A stretch of 64,000 nucleotides of DNA from Veillonella intestinalis (GCF_943193155.1 NZ_CALPDB010000002.1:248001-312000); one strand, 5' to 3'. Numbered from the stretch's first letter, positions 18,672 through 28,045 are shown. Notes: generated by a model not told the origin, from the sequence alone. Translations and numbers: made by a program.

Positions 18672-18839
18672 TTATTCAGCTGGATGAATAGTACCTACTG
18701 GGCATACAGATTCGCAAGAACCGCAGTCGATGCAAGTTTCGTTAATTTCGTATTTAAGTTCGCCTTCGCTAATAGCGCCTACTGGGCATACAGAAGCACA
18801 AGAACCACATTTAATACATTCGTCACCGATAACTCTCAT
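18672..18839 (-). CDS. 2[4Fe-4S] ferredoxin
   Basis: 55 residues from ATG 18839, which has GGAGGTG upstream. Two near-identical halves each carry a full cluster motif, CIKCGSCASVCPVGAI and CIDCGSCESVCPVGTI, the clostridial-type electron carrier used with pyruvate:ferredoxin oxidoreductase and hydrogenase. It is a monocistronic unit with a consensus promoter and a strong terminator, in keeping with high expression. Confidence 0.97.
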   Translation of the reverse strand: MRVIGDECIKCGSCASVCPVGAISEGELKYEINETCIDCGSCESVCPVGTIHPAE

Positions 18840-18920
18840 TATTGGACACCTCCGCAAAATATACTAGATAATTTCTTGATTATCAATTCCTTAAGGAACT
18901 TACCTTAACTTTATATTCTC

Positions 18921-18949
18921 ATTATGGCACGATTTTTCCATCTTGTCAA
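18921..18949 (-). promoter_or_regulatory. Consensus sigma-70 promoter of the ferredoxin gene
   Basis: Read on the minus strand: -35 TTGACA (18944-18949), 17-base spacer, -10 CATAAT (18921-18926). The leader to the start codon is about 75 bases. The 9-mer ATTCTCATT (plus strand, 18915-18923) overlaps the -10 and occurs again at 19092-19100 and 19137-19145 upstream. Confidence 0.85.
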
Positions 18950-19218
18950 ACTTATGGATAATGATTTCTTATTATTTTTATGCAAGTTTAAATGACTATT
19001 TTACATAGTAAATACGCTATTCTTTAAGTATTTGATAAATATTTTCAATACATTTTTTATTGATAAAAGAGTAAACCTACTCAATACTTGCATTCTCATT
19101 TAAGTTCAAAATAGCATAAAACAACAAATGAATTTTATTCTCATTTTTATAAATGTTTTTCGTATGCCAACCATACATCTATAAGATAAGGTTACGGTAA
19201 TCATAGTTTATTATGCGA
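18950..19218. other. Gene-free AT-rich stretch
   Basis: No credible gene or RNA on either strand. It holds two further copies of ATTCTCATT (19092, 19137) and otherwise looks like plain AT-rich spacer between the ferredoxin promoter and the end of the unknown membrane-protein pair. Confidence 0.5.
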
Positions 19219-19617
19219 TTATTTTTTGCCTTTAGGCGCTTTAGGTAATTTAATTTTAGGAAATGGTAAGCCCAATTCTTGGGATACTTCTTTTAGTTCG
19301 TCGTTAATCTCCCATACCAAATCTTGTAATTTATTAATCTTTTTGCGGCGATTATCAACTGTAACCTTACTATTAAAGAATACGCCTACGCCAGCTAACA
19401 TTAATACGACAGCAATTAAAAACTGTGGGTCGTAAATAGTAGGTGTTTCGGTAAGAAAGGATAAAACCGTAGCGGCACCAATTAAAACAAAGGCGCTCAA
19501 GAGCGATGTAGTAGACGGATTCTGTGGTAATTTAGCTAACGTCTGCCATTCTTTTACACAAACGGCGCGCTGTTCAATTAATTCGCTCCTTCGATTAATT
19601 AAATCTTTTTTATTCAT
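19219..19617 (-). CDS. Hypothetical membrane protein with two helices
   Basis: 132 residues. Two central membrane helices (about 38-57 and 67-84) are flanked by a charged N-terminal helix (KKDLINRRSELIEQRAVCVKEWQTL) and a longer coiled-coil-like helix (VDNRRKKINKLQDLVWEINDELKEVSQELG), ending in a basic tail KLPKAPKGKK. I do not recognise the family. It starts two bases after the stop of the upstream gene, so the two form an operon. Confidence 0.65.
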   Translation of the reverse strand: MNKKDLINRRSELIEQRAVCVKEWQTLAKLPQNPSTTSLLSAFVLIGAATVLSFLTETPTIYDPQFLIAVVLMLAGVGVFFNSKVTVDNRRKKINKLQDLVWEINDELKEVSQELGLPFPKIKLPKAPKGKK

Positions 19618-19619
19618 AA

Positions 19620-20237
19620 CTAATCATTTTCCTTTTCCTCAGTCTGACTAATAATTTCTTGGAAGTACTCATCCACTGATTCACCATGCATAATAGCGTC
19701 TCTCCGTATGTATGAATACAATATAACATCTTCTTGTGGCACACAAATTCTATTAGGAACAAATTGACTTAAAGCATCAAAAAAAGCTTTGTCTGCTTTC
19801 ATAATAACTCGTCCATTTTTAACTTTTTTTCCATTAACAATAGAATAAATTAATGCCCATGCTGGTCTATTATCTGAACTTGAACATTTACGATATTTGT
19901 ACCTTAATTTAAATTTACTAATGAATTCTGTTTTATGTAAAAATACACCATCAATCATAGTATATGGAATTTCCATTTTTTTTGTACTAAATAAAAACTT
20001 CTCTATAATCACGAGTTTATCATCTAATAATTTATATGTATATTGAGCTATTGCAGTTTTTAAAATAACAAATAAAGCTACCAACTCAACAAAATATTCA
20101 TCTAATATAATAACTCCTTTAGCCATGCTGCGGCTAGTTGTCCATCCTATGGCAACTAATAAAGCTATAACAAATAAACTGACAACAAATGTTGCTTTAT
20201 TACTTCGTTTTGAACTTTCTTGATAAATTACTTTCAT
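19620..20237 (-). CDS. Hypothetical PH-like membrane protein
   Basis: 205 residues from ATG 20237, preceded by AGGAGT. Two N-terminal membrane helices (about 14-34 and 45-62) are followed by a segment, KLLDDKLVIIEKFLFSTKKMEIPYTMIDGVFL, that looks like the start of a bacterial PH domain (YdbT/YvbH type), and then a soluble basic region. The base composition is visibly more AT-rich than in neighbouring operons. Its function is unknown; it is paired with the two-helix protein downstream. Confidence 0.6.
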   Translation of the reverse strand: MKVIYQESSKRSNKATFVVSLFVIALLVAIGWTTSRSMAKGVIILDEYFVELVALFVILKTAIAQYTYKLLDDKLVIIEKFLFSTKKMEIPYTMIDGVFLHKTEFISKFKLRYKYRKCSSSDNRPAWALIYSIVNGKKVKNGRVIMKADKAFFDALSQFVPNRICVPQEDVILYSYIRRDAIMHGESVDEYFQEIISQTEEKEND

Positions 20238-20332
20238 TATAAAAACTCCTGTCAAACTGACATAAGGATACTTTTTCTCCCCTCATATAAGAGACAATGT
20301 AAAACAAATTAAAAATCAAATAAAACTAAAAA

Positions 20333-20369
20333 AATATTGGAGCAGTACTTATTGCACTACCCCAATATT
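20333..20369 (-). terminator. Terminator of the SLC13 permease transcript
   Basis: AATATTGG...CCAATATT arms extend inward (GCAGT/ACTAC with wobble) around a short loop. On the minus strand the stem is followed by a T-rich tract. It lies 50 bases past the permease stop. Confidence 0.8.
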
Positions 20370-20419
20370 CATTCATAAATATTTAATAAATTGACTTCAC
20401 TAAATATTTTAATTTATTC

Positions 20420-21721
20420 TTATTGACCTGGGAAGAAAGGCCATACCATTGGAATTACAATAAGGCTTACAATGAAACACACAATAATCAATGGTACCCC
20501 AGCTTTTACGTAGTCCATGAATTTGTATTGACCAGGACCAAGTACTAATGTATTTGGAGGTGTACCTACAGGTGTACCGAATGCACAAGATGCAGCAACA
20601 CCGATAGCCATTAATACGGCATGAGGGTCAGCACCCATACCTCTTGCAATAGCGATACCAATTGGTGCTAACAATGCACAAGATGCAGTGTTAGACATAA
20701 ATTGAGTCATAATACAAGATAATAAGAATAAAACACCTGTCGCAAAGTAAGGGCTAGGGTCAGAACCCATAACGCCAAGAACGGCATTAGCAATTAATTG
20801 ACCAGCACCGGATTTATCCATAGCACCAGCTACAGGCATCATACCTGCGAATAAGAAGATTGTTACCCAGTCAATAGAAGTATAAGCTTGTTTTTCTTTT
20901 AAGCAACCAGTTAATACACAAGCAATAGCACCCATAACAGCTACTAAGCTCAATGGTAAGTTAATACCAAAGTATGTTTTTAAAGGATCGCCTAAAATCA
21001 TTAACAAGATAACTGCACCAAGAATTAAACCGGAGTATAATTGTTTCTTAGGATCATTAGATACTTCATCAGCAGATACTTCTTGTTCTACTTCAACATC
21101 ACCAGTAATTTCATGTTTAGGTAAGAAATATTTACCAATAAACATCATGAAAGCAATAGTAGCAACTGTTAAAGGAACACCAATCCAAGCAAATTCAAAG
21201 AAGCCGAATTGAGGAATGCCCGCTTTAGCTAAAGCACCATTAACGATAATGTTTGGAGGTGTACCAACCATTGTGATGATACCACCGATACCAGCAGCAA
21301 ATGCTAATGGCATTAACTGACGGCTTGCAGGAATATTAGCAACAGAACAAATACCAACAACTACTGGCAATAAAGCAGCTGCTGTACCAGTGTTAGATAA
21401 GAATGCAGACATAACTGCAGTTACTGTCATAATAGCAAACATTAAACCATTTTCACTAGTACCTGCTTTAGATACTACTGTTTCACCAATTTTTTGAGCA
21501 AGCCCTGTGTAGAACATGGCCCCACCAACTACGAACATACCAGCAAATAATACTACGGTACTATCAGATAAACCTGAAAAAGCTTCTTTACTACTAATAA
21601 TCCCCATTAAACATAATGTAATGGCCCCACCAATAGAGGTGATTGCTAGTGGAATAATTTCAGTAACAAAGAAAATCGCCATAACAGCGAGCACGATCAA
21701 AGTTTGTACTGCAACATCCAT
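20420..21721 (-). CDS. SLC13 (DASS) family dicarboxylate permease
   Basis: 433 residues from ATG 21721, nine bases after AAAGGAG; the ATG at 21730 abuts the ribosome site and is unlikely. It has about eleven membrane segments and the duplicated family motif, SNTGTAAALLPVVVGIC in the first half and SNTASCALLAPIGIAIA in the second, which bind Na+ and substrate in VcINDY-type carriers. The likely cargo is succinate, fumarate, malate or citrate. It follows the methylmalonyl-CoA decarboxylase operon, where succinate is consumed. Confidence 0.85.
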   Translation of the reverse strand: MDVAVQTLIVLAVMAIFFVTEIIPLAITSIGGAITLCLMGIISSKEAFSGLSDSTVVLFAGMFVVGGAMFYTGLAQKIGETVVSKAGTSENGLMFAIMTVTAVMSAFLSNTGTAAALLPVVVGICSVANIPASRQLMPLAFAAGIGGIITMVGTPPNIIVNGALAKAGIPQFGFFEFAWIGVPLTVATIAFMMFIGKYFLPKHEITGDVEVEQEVSADEVSNDPKKQLYSGLILGAVILLMILGDPLKTYFGINLPLSLVAVMGAIACVLTGCLKEKQAYTSIDWVTIFLFAGMMPVAGAMDKSGAGQLIANAVLGVMGSDPSPYFATGVLFLLSCIMTQFMSNTASCALLAPIGIAIARGMGADPHAVLMAIGVAASCAFGTPVGTPPNTLVLGPGQYKFMDYVKAGVPLIIVCFIVSLIVIPMVWPFFPGQ

Positions 21722-21829
21722 ATTAGTCATCTCCTTTTAATACTTCAATAAAAAGTATTGAAATTAATAGGATTTCTTATTTTATGTACATAGCATACTA
21801 GCTATATAATATACCCTTACACTAACGCA

Positions 21830-22087
21830 TCATAAATAATATAAAATACCAATAACAATTAAAATTGAAATTGCCATTGCAATTGTTACATAAATTCCTT
21901 CCTTAGTACAAGGATACCCATAAAATAAAAGTTCACTGATAAAACCACGCCGATTAAAAAATGAATATTTTGTTCGCCTACGAAACCAACGAGCTTTACG
22001 TTCATTCCCTATAATCAACGCAGTAACAAAAAAAACAATAAGAGCCCACACGAAACTAATCAAAATTTTCAATTCTATGGAGAACAA
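21830..22087 (-). CDS. Small two-helix membrane protein downstream of mmdB
   Basis: 85 residues from TTG 22087 with GAGGTG eight bases upstream. Membrane helices at about 5-27 and 66-84 flank an Arg-rich loop (RKARWFRRRTKYSFFNRRG). No family recognised. It sits alone between the decarboxylase operon and the SLC13 permease on the same strand. The clear ribosome site supports a real gene. A link to the Na+ pump or to the permease is possible but unproven. Confidence 0.55.
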   Translation of the reverse strand: MFSIELKILISFVWALIVFFVTALIIGNERKARWFRRRTKYSFFNRRGFISELLFYGYPCTKEGIYVTIAMAISILIVIGILYYL

Positions 22088-22227
22088 ATCAAAATCACCT
22101 CTACATTAACAATATATAAATGCAATACGATTTATCGATATAAGTTTTGCTATATCCCCAAAGAATACTTCGAGCAGAACCTTATTGTCAAAGTATACTT
22201 CACAATTACTGTAAATCGACAAGTATA

Positions 22228-22264
22228 GGCTATAACTGGGGGCTACTAGCCCCCACTATAGCTA
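22228..22264 (-). terminator. Hairpin at the end of the mmd operon
   Basis: GGGGGCT and AGCCCCC (about 22238-22254) form a strong stem that extends outward through CTATA/TATAG pairs. It lies 18 bases past the mmdB stop. There is no long T-run, so termination efficiency is uncertain. Confidence 0.55.
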
Positions 22265-22281
22265 CTAAAGATTATTAAATT

Positions 22282-23403
22282 TTAACGAGTTGCCATCATA
22301 GCAAGCATAGTACCAGCTGCTACAGCTGTACCAATAACGCCCGCAACGTTTGGACCCATAGCATGCATCAACAAGAAGTTAGCAGGGTTAGCTTTAGCCC
22401 CTACAACCTGAGATACACGCGCTGCCATTGGAACGGCAGATACACCAGCGGAACCGATAAGTGGATTTGTTTTACCACCATCAAGTTTAGACATAAGTTT
22501 GCCGAACAATACGCCACCAGCAGTACCTGCGATGAACGCAACTAAACCGAGAGCAATAATTTTAATTGTATCAAAAGTTAAGAAGTGTTCAGCATTCATT
22601 GTAAGACCAGTACCAGTTGCTAAGAAAATAGTAACGATATTGATCAATGCATTCTGAGAAGTATCGGATAAACGATCTGTTACACCAGATTCACGGAATA
22701 AGTTACCTAACATTAACATACCTAATAAGGAAGTGATGGATGGTAACAATAAAGAAATGAAAATAGTTGCAACAATTGGGAACACGATTTTTTCAAAACG
22801 TGTTACTTCACGAAGCTGTTCCATTACGATTTCACGTTCTTTTTGAGTCGTGAACAATTTCATAATTGGAGGTTGAATCAATGGTACCAAGGACATGTAA
22901 GAATAGGCCGCTACGGCAATAGCACCTAATAATTCAGGCGCTAATTTAGTCGCAAGGTAAATTGATGTAGGACCATCGGCACCACCAATAATACCAATTG
23001 CTGCTGCTTGTGGAGCTGTAAAGCCAATCATCATTGCACCAGCTAAGGCAATAAATACACCAATTTGAGCTGCAGCCCCTAAGAACAATGTTTTAGGGTT
23101 TGCAATCAATGGACCGAAGTCAGTCATTGCACCAACACCTAAGAAAATAAGTGGAGGGAAGATTTCATGAGAAACCCCGGCGCTGATAAGAGCCATAACC
23201 CCTTCTTCAAAACCATTGCGAGGGATATTAGCAAGAATACAGCCAAATGCGATTGGAGAAAGTAGTAATGGTTCGAACTCTTTAACAAATGCCATGTACA
23301 ATAATAGTAAGCCTACTAAAATCATAATTGCATTACCAGTATTAAAGTTTACAAACCCACTATCTGTCCAAACCGAAGAGACCGCTACGATAAATGCATC
23401 CAT
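22282..23403 (-). CDS. mmdB: Methylmalonyl-CoA decarboxylase, Na+-pumping beta subunit
   Basis: 373 residues, very hydrophobic with about nine to eleven membrane segments. It decarboxylates carboxybiotin and moves Na+ outward. The [23 protein letters not shown] segment near residue 140 holds the conserved Asp of this family, and [20 protein letters not shown] near 320 is the second signature. The same family serves oxaloacetate and glutaconyl-CoA decarboxylases; assignment to methylmalonyl-CoA comes from the operon. It is last in the mmd gene order. Confidence 0.95.
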   Translation of the reverse strand: MDAFIVAVSSVWTDSGFVNFNTGNAIMILVGLLLLYMAFVKEFEPLLLSPIAFGCILANIPRNGFEEGVMALISAGVSHEIFPPLIFLGVGAMTDFGPLIANPKTLFLGAAAQIGVFIALAGAMMIGFTAPQAAAIGIIGGADGPTSIYLATKLAPELLGAIAVAAYSYMSLVPLIQPPIMKLFTTQKEREIVMEQLREVTRFEKIVFPIVATIFISLLLPSITSLLGMLMLGNLFRESGVTDRLSDTSQNALINIVTIFLATGTGLTMNAEHFLTFDTIKIIALGLVAFIAGTAGGVLFGKLMSKLDGGKTNPLIGSAGVSAVPMAARVSQVVGAKANPANFLLMHAMGPNVAGVIGTAVAAGTMLAMMATR

Positions 23404-23469
23404 GTGGATCCCCTTTCATATCGAGAACAAAAATAATGATTCAATCAATATTTCACTACAAATTAACTA

Positions 23470-23862
23470 TTAGCCAAATACAACCATGTCTTCGCCAGTG
23501 GATACTGTTTGGTTAGCAGATACACGTACTTCAGCGATAGTACCATCTTGTGGAGCAGCGATTTCGTTCTGCATTTTCATAGCTTCAAGAACTAATAAAG
23601 TTTCGCCTTTTTTAACTGCTTGACCAGCAGAAACGTTTACAGATAAGATTTTACCTGGCATTGGAGCTTTAACAGTAATTGCGCCAGCTGCTACTGGAGC
23701 TGCTGCTTTAGGTGCTGGAGCTGCTGCAGGTGCTGGAGCTGGAGCTGCTTTAGGAGCAGGAGCTGCTGCAGGTGCTGGAGCTGCCGCTGCACCAGTTGCT
23801 TTTACTTCATTAACTTCAACATCATATACAGTACCATTTACAGTAACGTTAAATTTTTTCAT
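23470..23862 (-). CDS. mmdC: Methylmalonyl-CoA decarboxylase biotin carrier (gamma) subunit
   Basis: 130 residues from ATG 23862, which has GGAGG upstream. Residues 24-60 are an Ala/Pro hinge, followed by a biotinyl domain with EAMKMQNE, where K96 is the biotinylation site. The carrier swings between MmdA and the membrane subunit MmdB. The Ala-Pro segment is repetitive at DNA level (GCTGCAGGTGCTGGAGCTG-like units), so length variation between strains is likely. Confidence 0.95.
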   Translation of the reverse strand: MKKFNVTVNGTVYDVEVNEVKATGAAAAPAPAAAPAPKAAPAPAPAAAPAPKAAAPVAAGAITVKAPMPGKILSVNVSAGQAVKKGETLLVLEAMKMQNEIAAPQDGTIAEVRVSANQTVSTGEDMVVFG

Positions 23863-23922
23863 TTTATAATCCTCCAAACTAAAATTTAATGCAATATGTT
23901 CCTTCTTCTTAGCATATTACAA

Positions 23923-24096
23923 TTAACGACTCATGCGCAAACGACCGTCCAATTTCCAGTTATGATTATTAATACTTGGACGAATACTAGCGATCTGATC
24001 AACCGAGTAGCCCATAGCGCTAATGGCACTGGCAATAACAGCAACTAACTCATCATTTAGTTTACTGTTACCGGCGTTCTTCTCTGCCTTGCTCAT
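23923..24096 (-). CDS. mmdE: Methylmalonyl-CoA decarboxylase epsilon subunit (57 aa)
   Basis: Starts at ATG 24096 behind TAGGAGGTG and ends with TAA at 23923. The 57 residues include AISAMGYSVDQIASIRP and NWKLDGRLRMSR, which repeat the C-terminal end of MmdD almost motif for motif. In Veillonella parvula MmdE is a known small stabilising subunit. Gene-finders with a length cutoff miss it. It lies between mmdD and mmdC, as expected. Confidence 0.93.
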   Translation of the reverse strand: MSKAEKNAGNSKLNDELVAVIASAISAMGYSVDQIASIRPSINNHNWKLDGRLRMSR

Positions 24097-24117
24097 GTTT
24101 ACACCTCCTAGATTTGA

Positions 24118-24453
24118 CTAAATTCTACCACTTAGTCTGCCATCTAGTCTCCAATTGCGACTTGTTTCGCTTGGACGAATTGATGCAATTTGATCTGATG
24201 AGTAACCCATAGCTACGATGGCTCCTGTAATAGCTGCTACTACAGGTTCATCATTGGCTACCACTGGCGCTGCTGCAGTCACAGGAGCAGCGGCTGGTGC
24301 TACGTTCACTGGCTCTTTAGGCTTTTTTTTTGTAGGGTCTAATTTATGGATAATTACCATCAATAAACCTAACGCAGCCAATACAGCAAATACAACAGTC
24401 ATATTGATTGCCATAAATAGCCAAGGGCTAATAGTACCTTCGTTTCCTCCCAT
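24118..24453 (-). CDS. mmdD: Methylmalonyl-CoA decarboxylase delta subunit
   Basis: 111 residues: one N-terminal membrane helix (about 10-32), a Lys/Pro/Ala-rich linker (about 37-70) and a C-terminal domain ending AIVAMGYSSDQIASIRP...NWRLDGRLSGRI. It is analogous to OadG; it anchors the soluble carboxyltransferase to the membrane subunit. The C-terminal domain is shared with MmdE. Confidence 0.92.
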   Translation of the reverse strand: MGGNEGTISPWLFMAINMTVVFAVLAALGLLMVIIHKLDPTKKKPKEPVNVAPAAAPVTAAAPVVANDEPVVAAITGAIVAMGYSSDQIASIRPSETSRNWRLDGRLSGRI

Positions 24454-24534
24454 AATAAATTCCTCTTTCTAATTAATACAAAGAATAAGAATTGTGATAC
24501 TCCAAATCAAAAACTAAGTTTTACCTACTAACAA

Positions 24535-26064
24535 TTATAATGGAATATTACCATGTTTTTTAGGTGCCCGAGCTTCACGTTTGCTTGCAAGCATAGCGAG
24601 TGCATTGATTACTGCTGGGCGAGTAGCTTTTGGTTCGATAACAGCATCAACGAAACCACGTTCTGCTGCTTTGTATGGTGTAGCAAATTCTTCTACATAT
24701 TTTGCAGTTTTTTCATCTTTATCTTCGTCTTTTTTGAAGATGATGTTAGCAGCCCCTGCTGGGCCCATTACTGCGATTTCAGAAGTTGGCCATGCATATA
24801 CTTGGTCAGCACCGAGGTCTTGAGAACACATAGCGAGATAAGAACCACCGTATGCTTTACGAGTAATAACCGTAATCTTAGGCACTGTTGCTTCAGAGTA
24901 CGCATATAGCATTTTAGCACCATGACGAATGATGCCGCCCCATTCTTGGTTAGTACCAGGCAAGAAGCCAGGAACGTCAACAAAGTTAACGATTGGGATA
25001 TTGAATGCATCACAGAAACGGATAAAACGGGATGATTTATCGGATGCATTAATATCAAGACAACCAGCCATAACTTTTGGTTGGTTAGCAATAATACCAA
25101 CGCTTTGACCATCAAAACGTGCGAAGCAAGTGATGATGTTTGTTGCATAGAATGGTTGTACTTCATAGTATTCACCATTATCTACAACAGCAGCGATAAC
25201 TTCTAACATGTCATAAGGCATGTTGCTGTTATCTGGTAATAAAGTATTAAGCTGATCTGCTTCACGAGCAGGGTCATCACCAGTGTCAACAAGAGGAACA
25301 TCTTCCATGTTGTTGCTTGGTAAGAAGCTTAATAAGTAACGAATTTGTTGCAAGCAATCATCTTCGTCTTCAGCAGCAAAGTGAGCTACACCAGATACAC
25401 TGTTGTGAGCCATTGCACCACCAAGAGCTTCAGCTGTAACATCTTCTGCTGTTACAGATTTGATTACTGCAGGACCAGTAATGAACATCTGGGAAGTATT
25501 TTTTACCATGTAGATAAAGTCTGTTAATGCAGGGGAATAAACTGCACCACCAGCACAAGGTCCCATGATAACAGAAATCTGAGGAATTACACCAGAAGCA
25601 TTGGTATTTTCAAAGAAGATTTTACCATAGCCTGCTAATGCATCAACAGCTTCCTGAATACGAGCCCCGCCGGAATCATTGATACCGATGATAGGAGCAC
25701 CCATTTTCATTGCTAGGCGTTGTACTTTTACGATTTTTGCAGCGTGCATTTCACCAAGGGAACCACCTTCTACAGTGAAGTCCTGAGCGAATGCATACAC
25801 TAAACGGCCATCGATAGTACCAAAACCAGTTACTACACCTTCACCAGGAAGTTCTTTTTTATCCTGGCCGAAGTTTACACAACGATGTTTAACAAATTGA
25901 TCTAATTCAACGAAACTATTTTCGTCAAATAACTTAGCGATACGTTCGCGAGCTGTCATTTTGCCTTTGCTATGTTGCGAAGCAATACGTTTTTCGCCAC
26001 CGCCGAGTTTTACAACTTCTAACTTCTTGTGTAACAACTCAATCTTTTCTTGGACTGTTGCCAT
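24535..26064 (-). CDS. mmdA: Methylmalonyl-CoA decarboxylase carboxyltransferase (alpha) subunit
   Basis: 509 residues, matching the known Veillonella subunit length. It transfers the carboxyl group of (S)-methylmalonyl-CoA to biotin on MmdC, yielding propionyl-CoA. The crotonase-type carboxyltransferase halves carry [46 protein letters not shown] (oxyanion hole) and [42 protein letters not shown]. Propionyl-CoA carboxylase beta is the alternative, excluded by the adjacent Na+-pump subunits and the absence of a biotin carboxylase. Confidence 0.95.
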   Translation of the reverse strand: MATVQEKIELLHKKLEVVKLGGGEKRIASQHSKGKMTARERIAKLFDENSFVELDQFVKHRCVNFGQDKKELPGEGVVTGFGTIDGRLVYAFAQDFTVEGGSLGEMHAAKIVKVQRLAMKMGAPIIGINDSGGARIQEAVDALAGYGKIFFENTNASGVIPQISVIMGPCAGGAVYSPALTDFIYMVKNTSQMFITGPAVIKSVTAEDVTAEALGGAMAHNSVSGVAHFAAEDEDDCLQQIRYLLSFLPSNNMEDVPLVDTGDDPAREADQLNTLLPDNSNMPYDMLEVIAAVVDNGEYYEVQPFYATNIITCFARFDGQSVGIIANQPKVMAGCLDINASDKSSRFIRFCDAFNIPIVNFVDVPGFLPGTNQEWGGIIRHGAKMLYAYSEATVPKITVITRKAYGGSYLAMCSQDLGADQVYAWPTSEIAVMGPAGAANIIFKKDEDKDEKTAKYVEEFATPYKAAERGFVDAVIEPKATRPAVINALAMLASKREARAPKKHGNIPL

Positions 26065-26112
26065 TACTACACCTCCATAAAGTTTTTATATAAATTAATT
26101 ATATATCTTATA

Positions 26113-26535
26113 TTACTTCATTCTCTGACAAAGTTCAAGAAGAACACCGCCAGTTGCTTTAGGATGAATGAAAGCAATAGCAGATCCGCCAGCACCGTAA
26201 CGAGGTTTTTCGTCGATCATGCGAATGCCTTTAGCCATTAAATCAGCAATTGCGTTTTCAATGTTATCTACACGAAGTGCAACGTGTTGAATACCATTAC
26301 GGCCGCCATTTTTTTCAATGAATTTGCCGATAGGACCATCTGGAGTTGTAGATTCTAAGAATTCTAATTCAGCATCGCCACATGGGAAGAAGCTTACTTT
26401 TACTTTTTGTTCTTCAACAATTTCATCTTCAGGAAGATGTTCCATACCTAGTGCATTTTTGTAAAATTCTTTTGTAGATGCTAAATCAGTAACACCAATA
26501 CCGATGTGATCAACATTTAATACTTTGAATGCCAT
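26113..26535 (-). CDS. mce: Methylmalonyl-CoA epimerase
   Basis: 140 residues of glyoxalase/VOC fold. Metal ligands appear in NVDHIGIGVTDL (His), GIQHVALRVDNI (His) and GVLLELCQ (Glu). It converts the (R)-epimer from the mutase to the (S)-epimer used by the decarboxylase, which explains its position between meaB and mmdA. Confidence 0.95.
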   Translation of the reverse strand: MAFKVLNVDHIGIGVTDLASTKEFYKNALGMEHLPEDEIVEEQKVKVSFFPCGDAELEFLESTTPDGPIGKFIEKNGGRNGIQHVALRVDNIENAIADLMAKGIRMIDEKPRYGAGGSAIAFIHPKATGGVLLELCQRMK

Positions 26536-26585
26536 AATAAAAATCTCCTTTTTTTCAACTGATAGGCCATTACGCTCTTAATCAA

Positions 26586-27527
26586 TTAAATTTTTAATAC
26601 ATCGCCCAATACTTTATTCACCACTGTATATGGATCATTTTCACGCTGATTAACAGCGTTTACTTGGGCTGTAAAGTCGTCACTAGCAACAACGACATCA
26701 GCTACACGTCGGCCGATTTGTTCATTAATCATCGCTATAATTTCATCACGAGTTCTGTCTTTACGACGAACAGCTAATTCTTCGCTATCTTCAAGGAACT
26801 CAAAATGTTCATCTAAAGCTTCTACTAATTCATCAACACCAACGTCTTTACTTGCGATAGTTCGTTTAATTGGAGGACGCCATTGTAACTCACGAGAGTC
26901 TAAATCTAGCATCATTTCAATTTCTACGTTTAACTTATCGCAGCCATCACGGTCAGCTTTATTAATTGCGAATACATCGCCAATTTCTAAAATACCAGCC
27001 TTAATAGCCTGAATATCATCACCAAGACCAGGAACGAGTACAACTAAAGTGCTATCTGCATTTTTTACAATATCAACTTCAGATTGCCCTACCCCTACAG
27101 TCTCAATAATAACTAAATCCATGCCAAATGCATCCATCAATTTGACAACATCAGAGGTTTTCTTAGATAAACCACCTAAGCTGCCACGAGTACCCATACT
27201 ACGAATAAATACATTTTCATTAAGAGTTAAGTCATTCATTCGAATACGGTCACCCAAGATGGCACCACCTGAAAACGGACTGGTCGGATCCACCGCAACG
27301 ATACCGATTTTTTTACCTTGCTGTAAATATTGTTTAACAACTTTATCAGTCAAGGTACTTTTACCAGCACCAGGGGCACCAGTAATCCCTAAAATACGAG
27401 CTCGGCCCGTTTTAGGATAAATCGCTCTCATAATGTCAATTGCGTTATCATATTCGCTTTCGACTGCAGTTATGGCTCGCGCCAAGGCCAGTCGGGAACC
27501 ATTTAAAAGTTCTTGGACTAAATCCAT
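26586..27527 (-). CDS. meaB: Methylmalonyl-CoA mutase-associated GTPase MeaB
   Basis: 313 residues from ATG 27527; an upstream in-frame GTG at 27536 is the alternative start. G3E-family chaperone GTPase that loads and protects B12 on the mutase. Walker A is GAPGAGKSTL, DPTSPFSGGAILGDRIRM is the family signature, ETVGVGQSE is switch II, and NKAD is the guanine-specificity motif. It follows the B12-binding subunit directly. Confidence 0.95.
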   Translation of the reverse strand: MDLVQELLNGSRLALARAITAVESEYDNAIDIMRAIYPKTGRARILGITGAPGAGKSTLTDKVVKQYLQQGKKIGIVAVDPTSPFSGGAILGDRIRMNDLTLNENVFIRSMGTRGSLGGLSKKTSDVVKLMDAFGMDLVIIETVGVGQSEVDIVKNADSTLVVLVPGLGDDIQAIKAGILEIGDVFAINKADRDGCDKLNVEIEMMLDLDSRELQWRPPIKRTIASKDVGVDELVEALDEHFEFLEDSEELAVRRKDRTRDEIIAMINEQIGRRVADVVVASDDFTAQVNAVNQRENDPYTVVNKVLGDVLKI

Positions 27528-27598
27528 GGGGTTCACCGCCTTCTTAGTATAGTGGCAGGCTCAGACTTTAGATAATCCGAGCCTGCTCCTAAAAGTTA

Positions 27599-27994
27599 TT
27601 ATTTTACGTTAGCTTTAATAAATTCTACAACATCGCCTGTTGGAGTGCCTGGTGTAAATACAGCTGCTACGCCAGCTTCTTTAAGGCCTGGGATATCAGC
27701 ATCAGGAATTACGCCGCCGCCAACAACAAGTACGTCGCCCATACCTTTTTCTTTTAACATGTTAACAATTTTAGGGAACAATGTATTGTGAGCGCCAGAG
27801 AGAAGGCTTAATGCAACTACATTAACGTCTTCAGACAAAGCAGCTTCAACAATTTGTTCTGGAGTCTGACGAAGACCAGTATAAATTACTTCAAAACCTG
27901 CATCGCGAAGTGCGCGAGCTACTACTTTGGCACCACGGTCATGACCATCAAGACCTGGTTTTGCTACTAATACACGAATACGTTTTTCTGCCAT
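27599..27994 (-). CDS. mcmB: Methylmalonyl-CoA mutase, B12-binding subunit
   Basis: 131 residues forming a stand-alone cobalamin-binding domain. [23 protein letters not shown] holds the DxHxxG motif whose His replaces the lower base of B12; LSLLSGAH and [11 protein letters not shown] complete the site. In many bacteria this domain is fused to the catalytic chain. Here it is split from the large subunit encoded directly upstream. Confidence 0.93.
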   Translation of the reverse strand: MAEKRIRVLVAKPGLDGHDRGAKVVARALRDAGFEVIYTGLRQTPEQIVEAALSEDVNVVALSLLSGAHNTLFPKIVNMLKEKGMGDVLVVGGGVIPDADIPGLKEAGVAAVFTPGTPTGDVVEFIKANVK

Positions 27995-28045
27995 GATATA
28001 TTACCTCCGAACTAATCGTTACGCTATCTTATCTTTATCTAGAAA

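Noticed and set aside
24553-25527. Plus- and minus-strand open frames inside mmdA
   Set aside because: They lie in other frames of a well-conserved gene, lack ribosome sites and have no recognisable protein features.
22282-26064. Oxaloacetate or glutaconyl-CoA decarboxylase
   Set aside because: The mmdA-type carboxyltransferase, the extra MmdE subunit and the adjacent mutase, epimerase and MeaB point to methylmalonyl-CoA.
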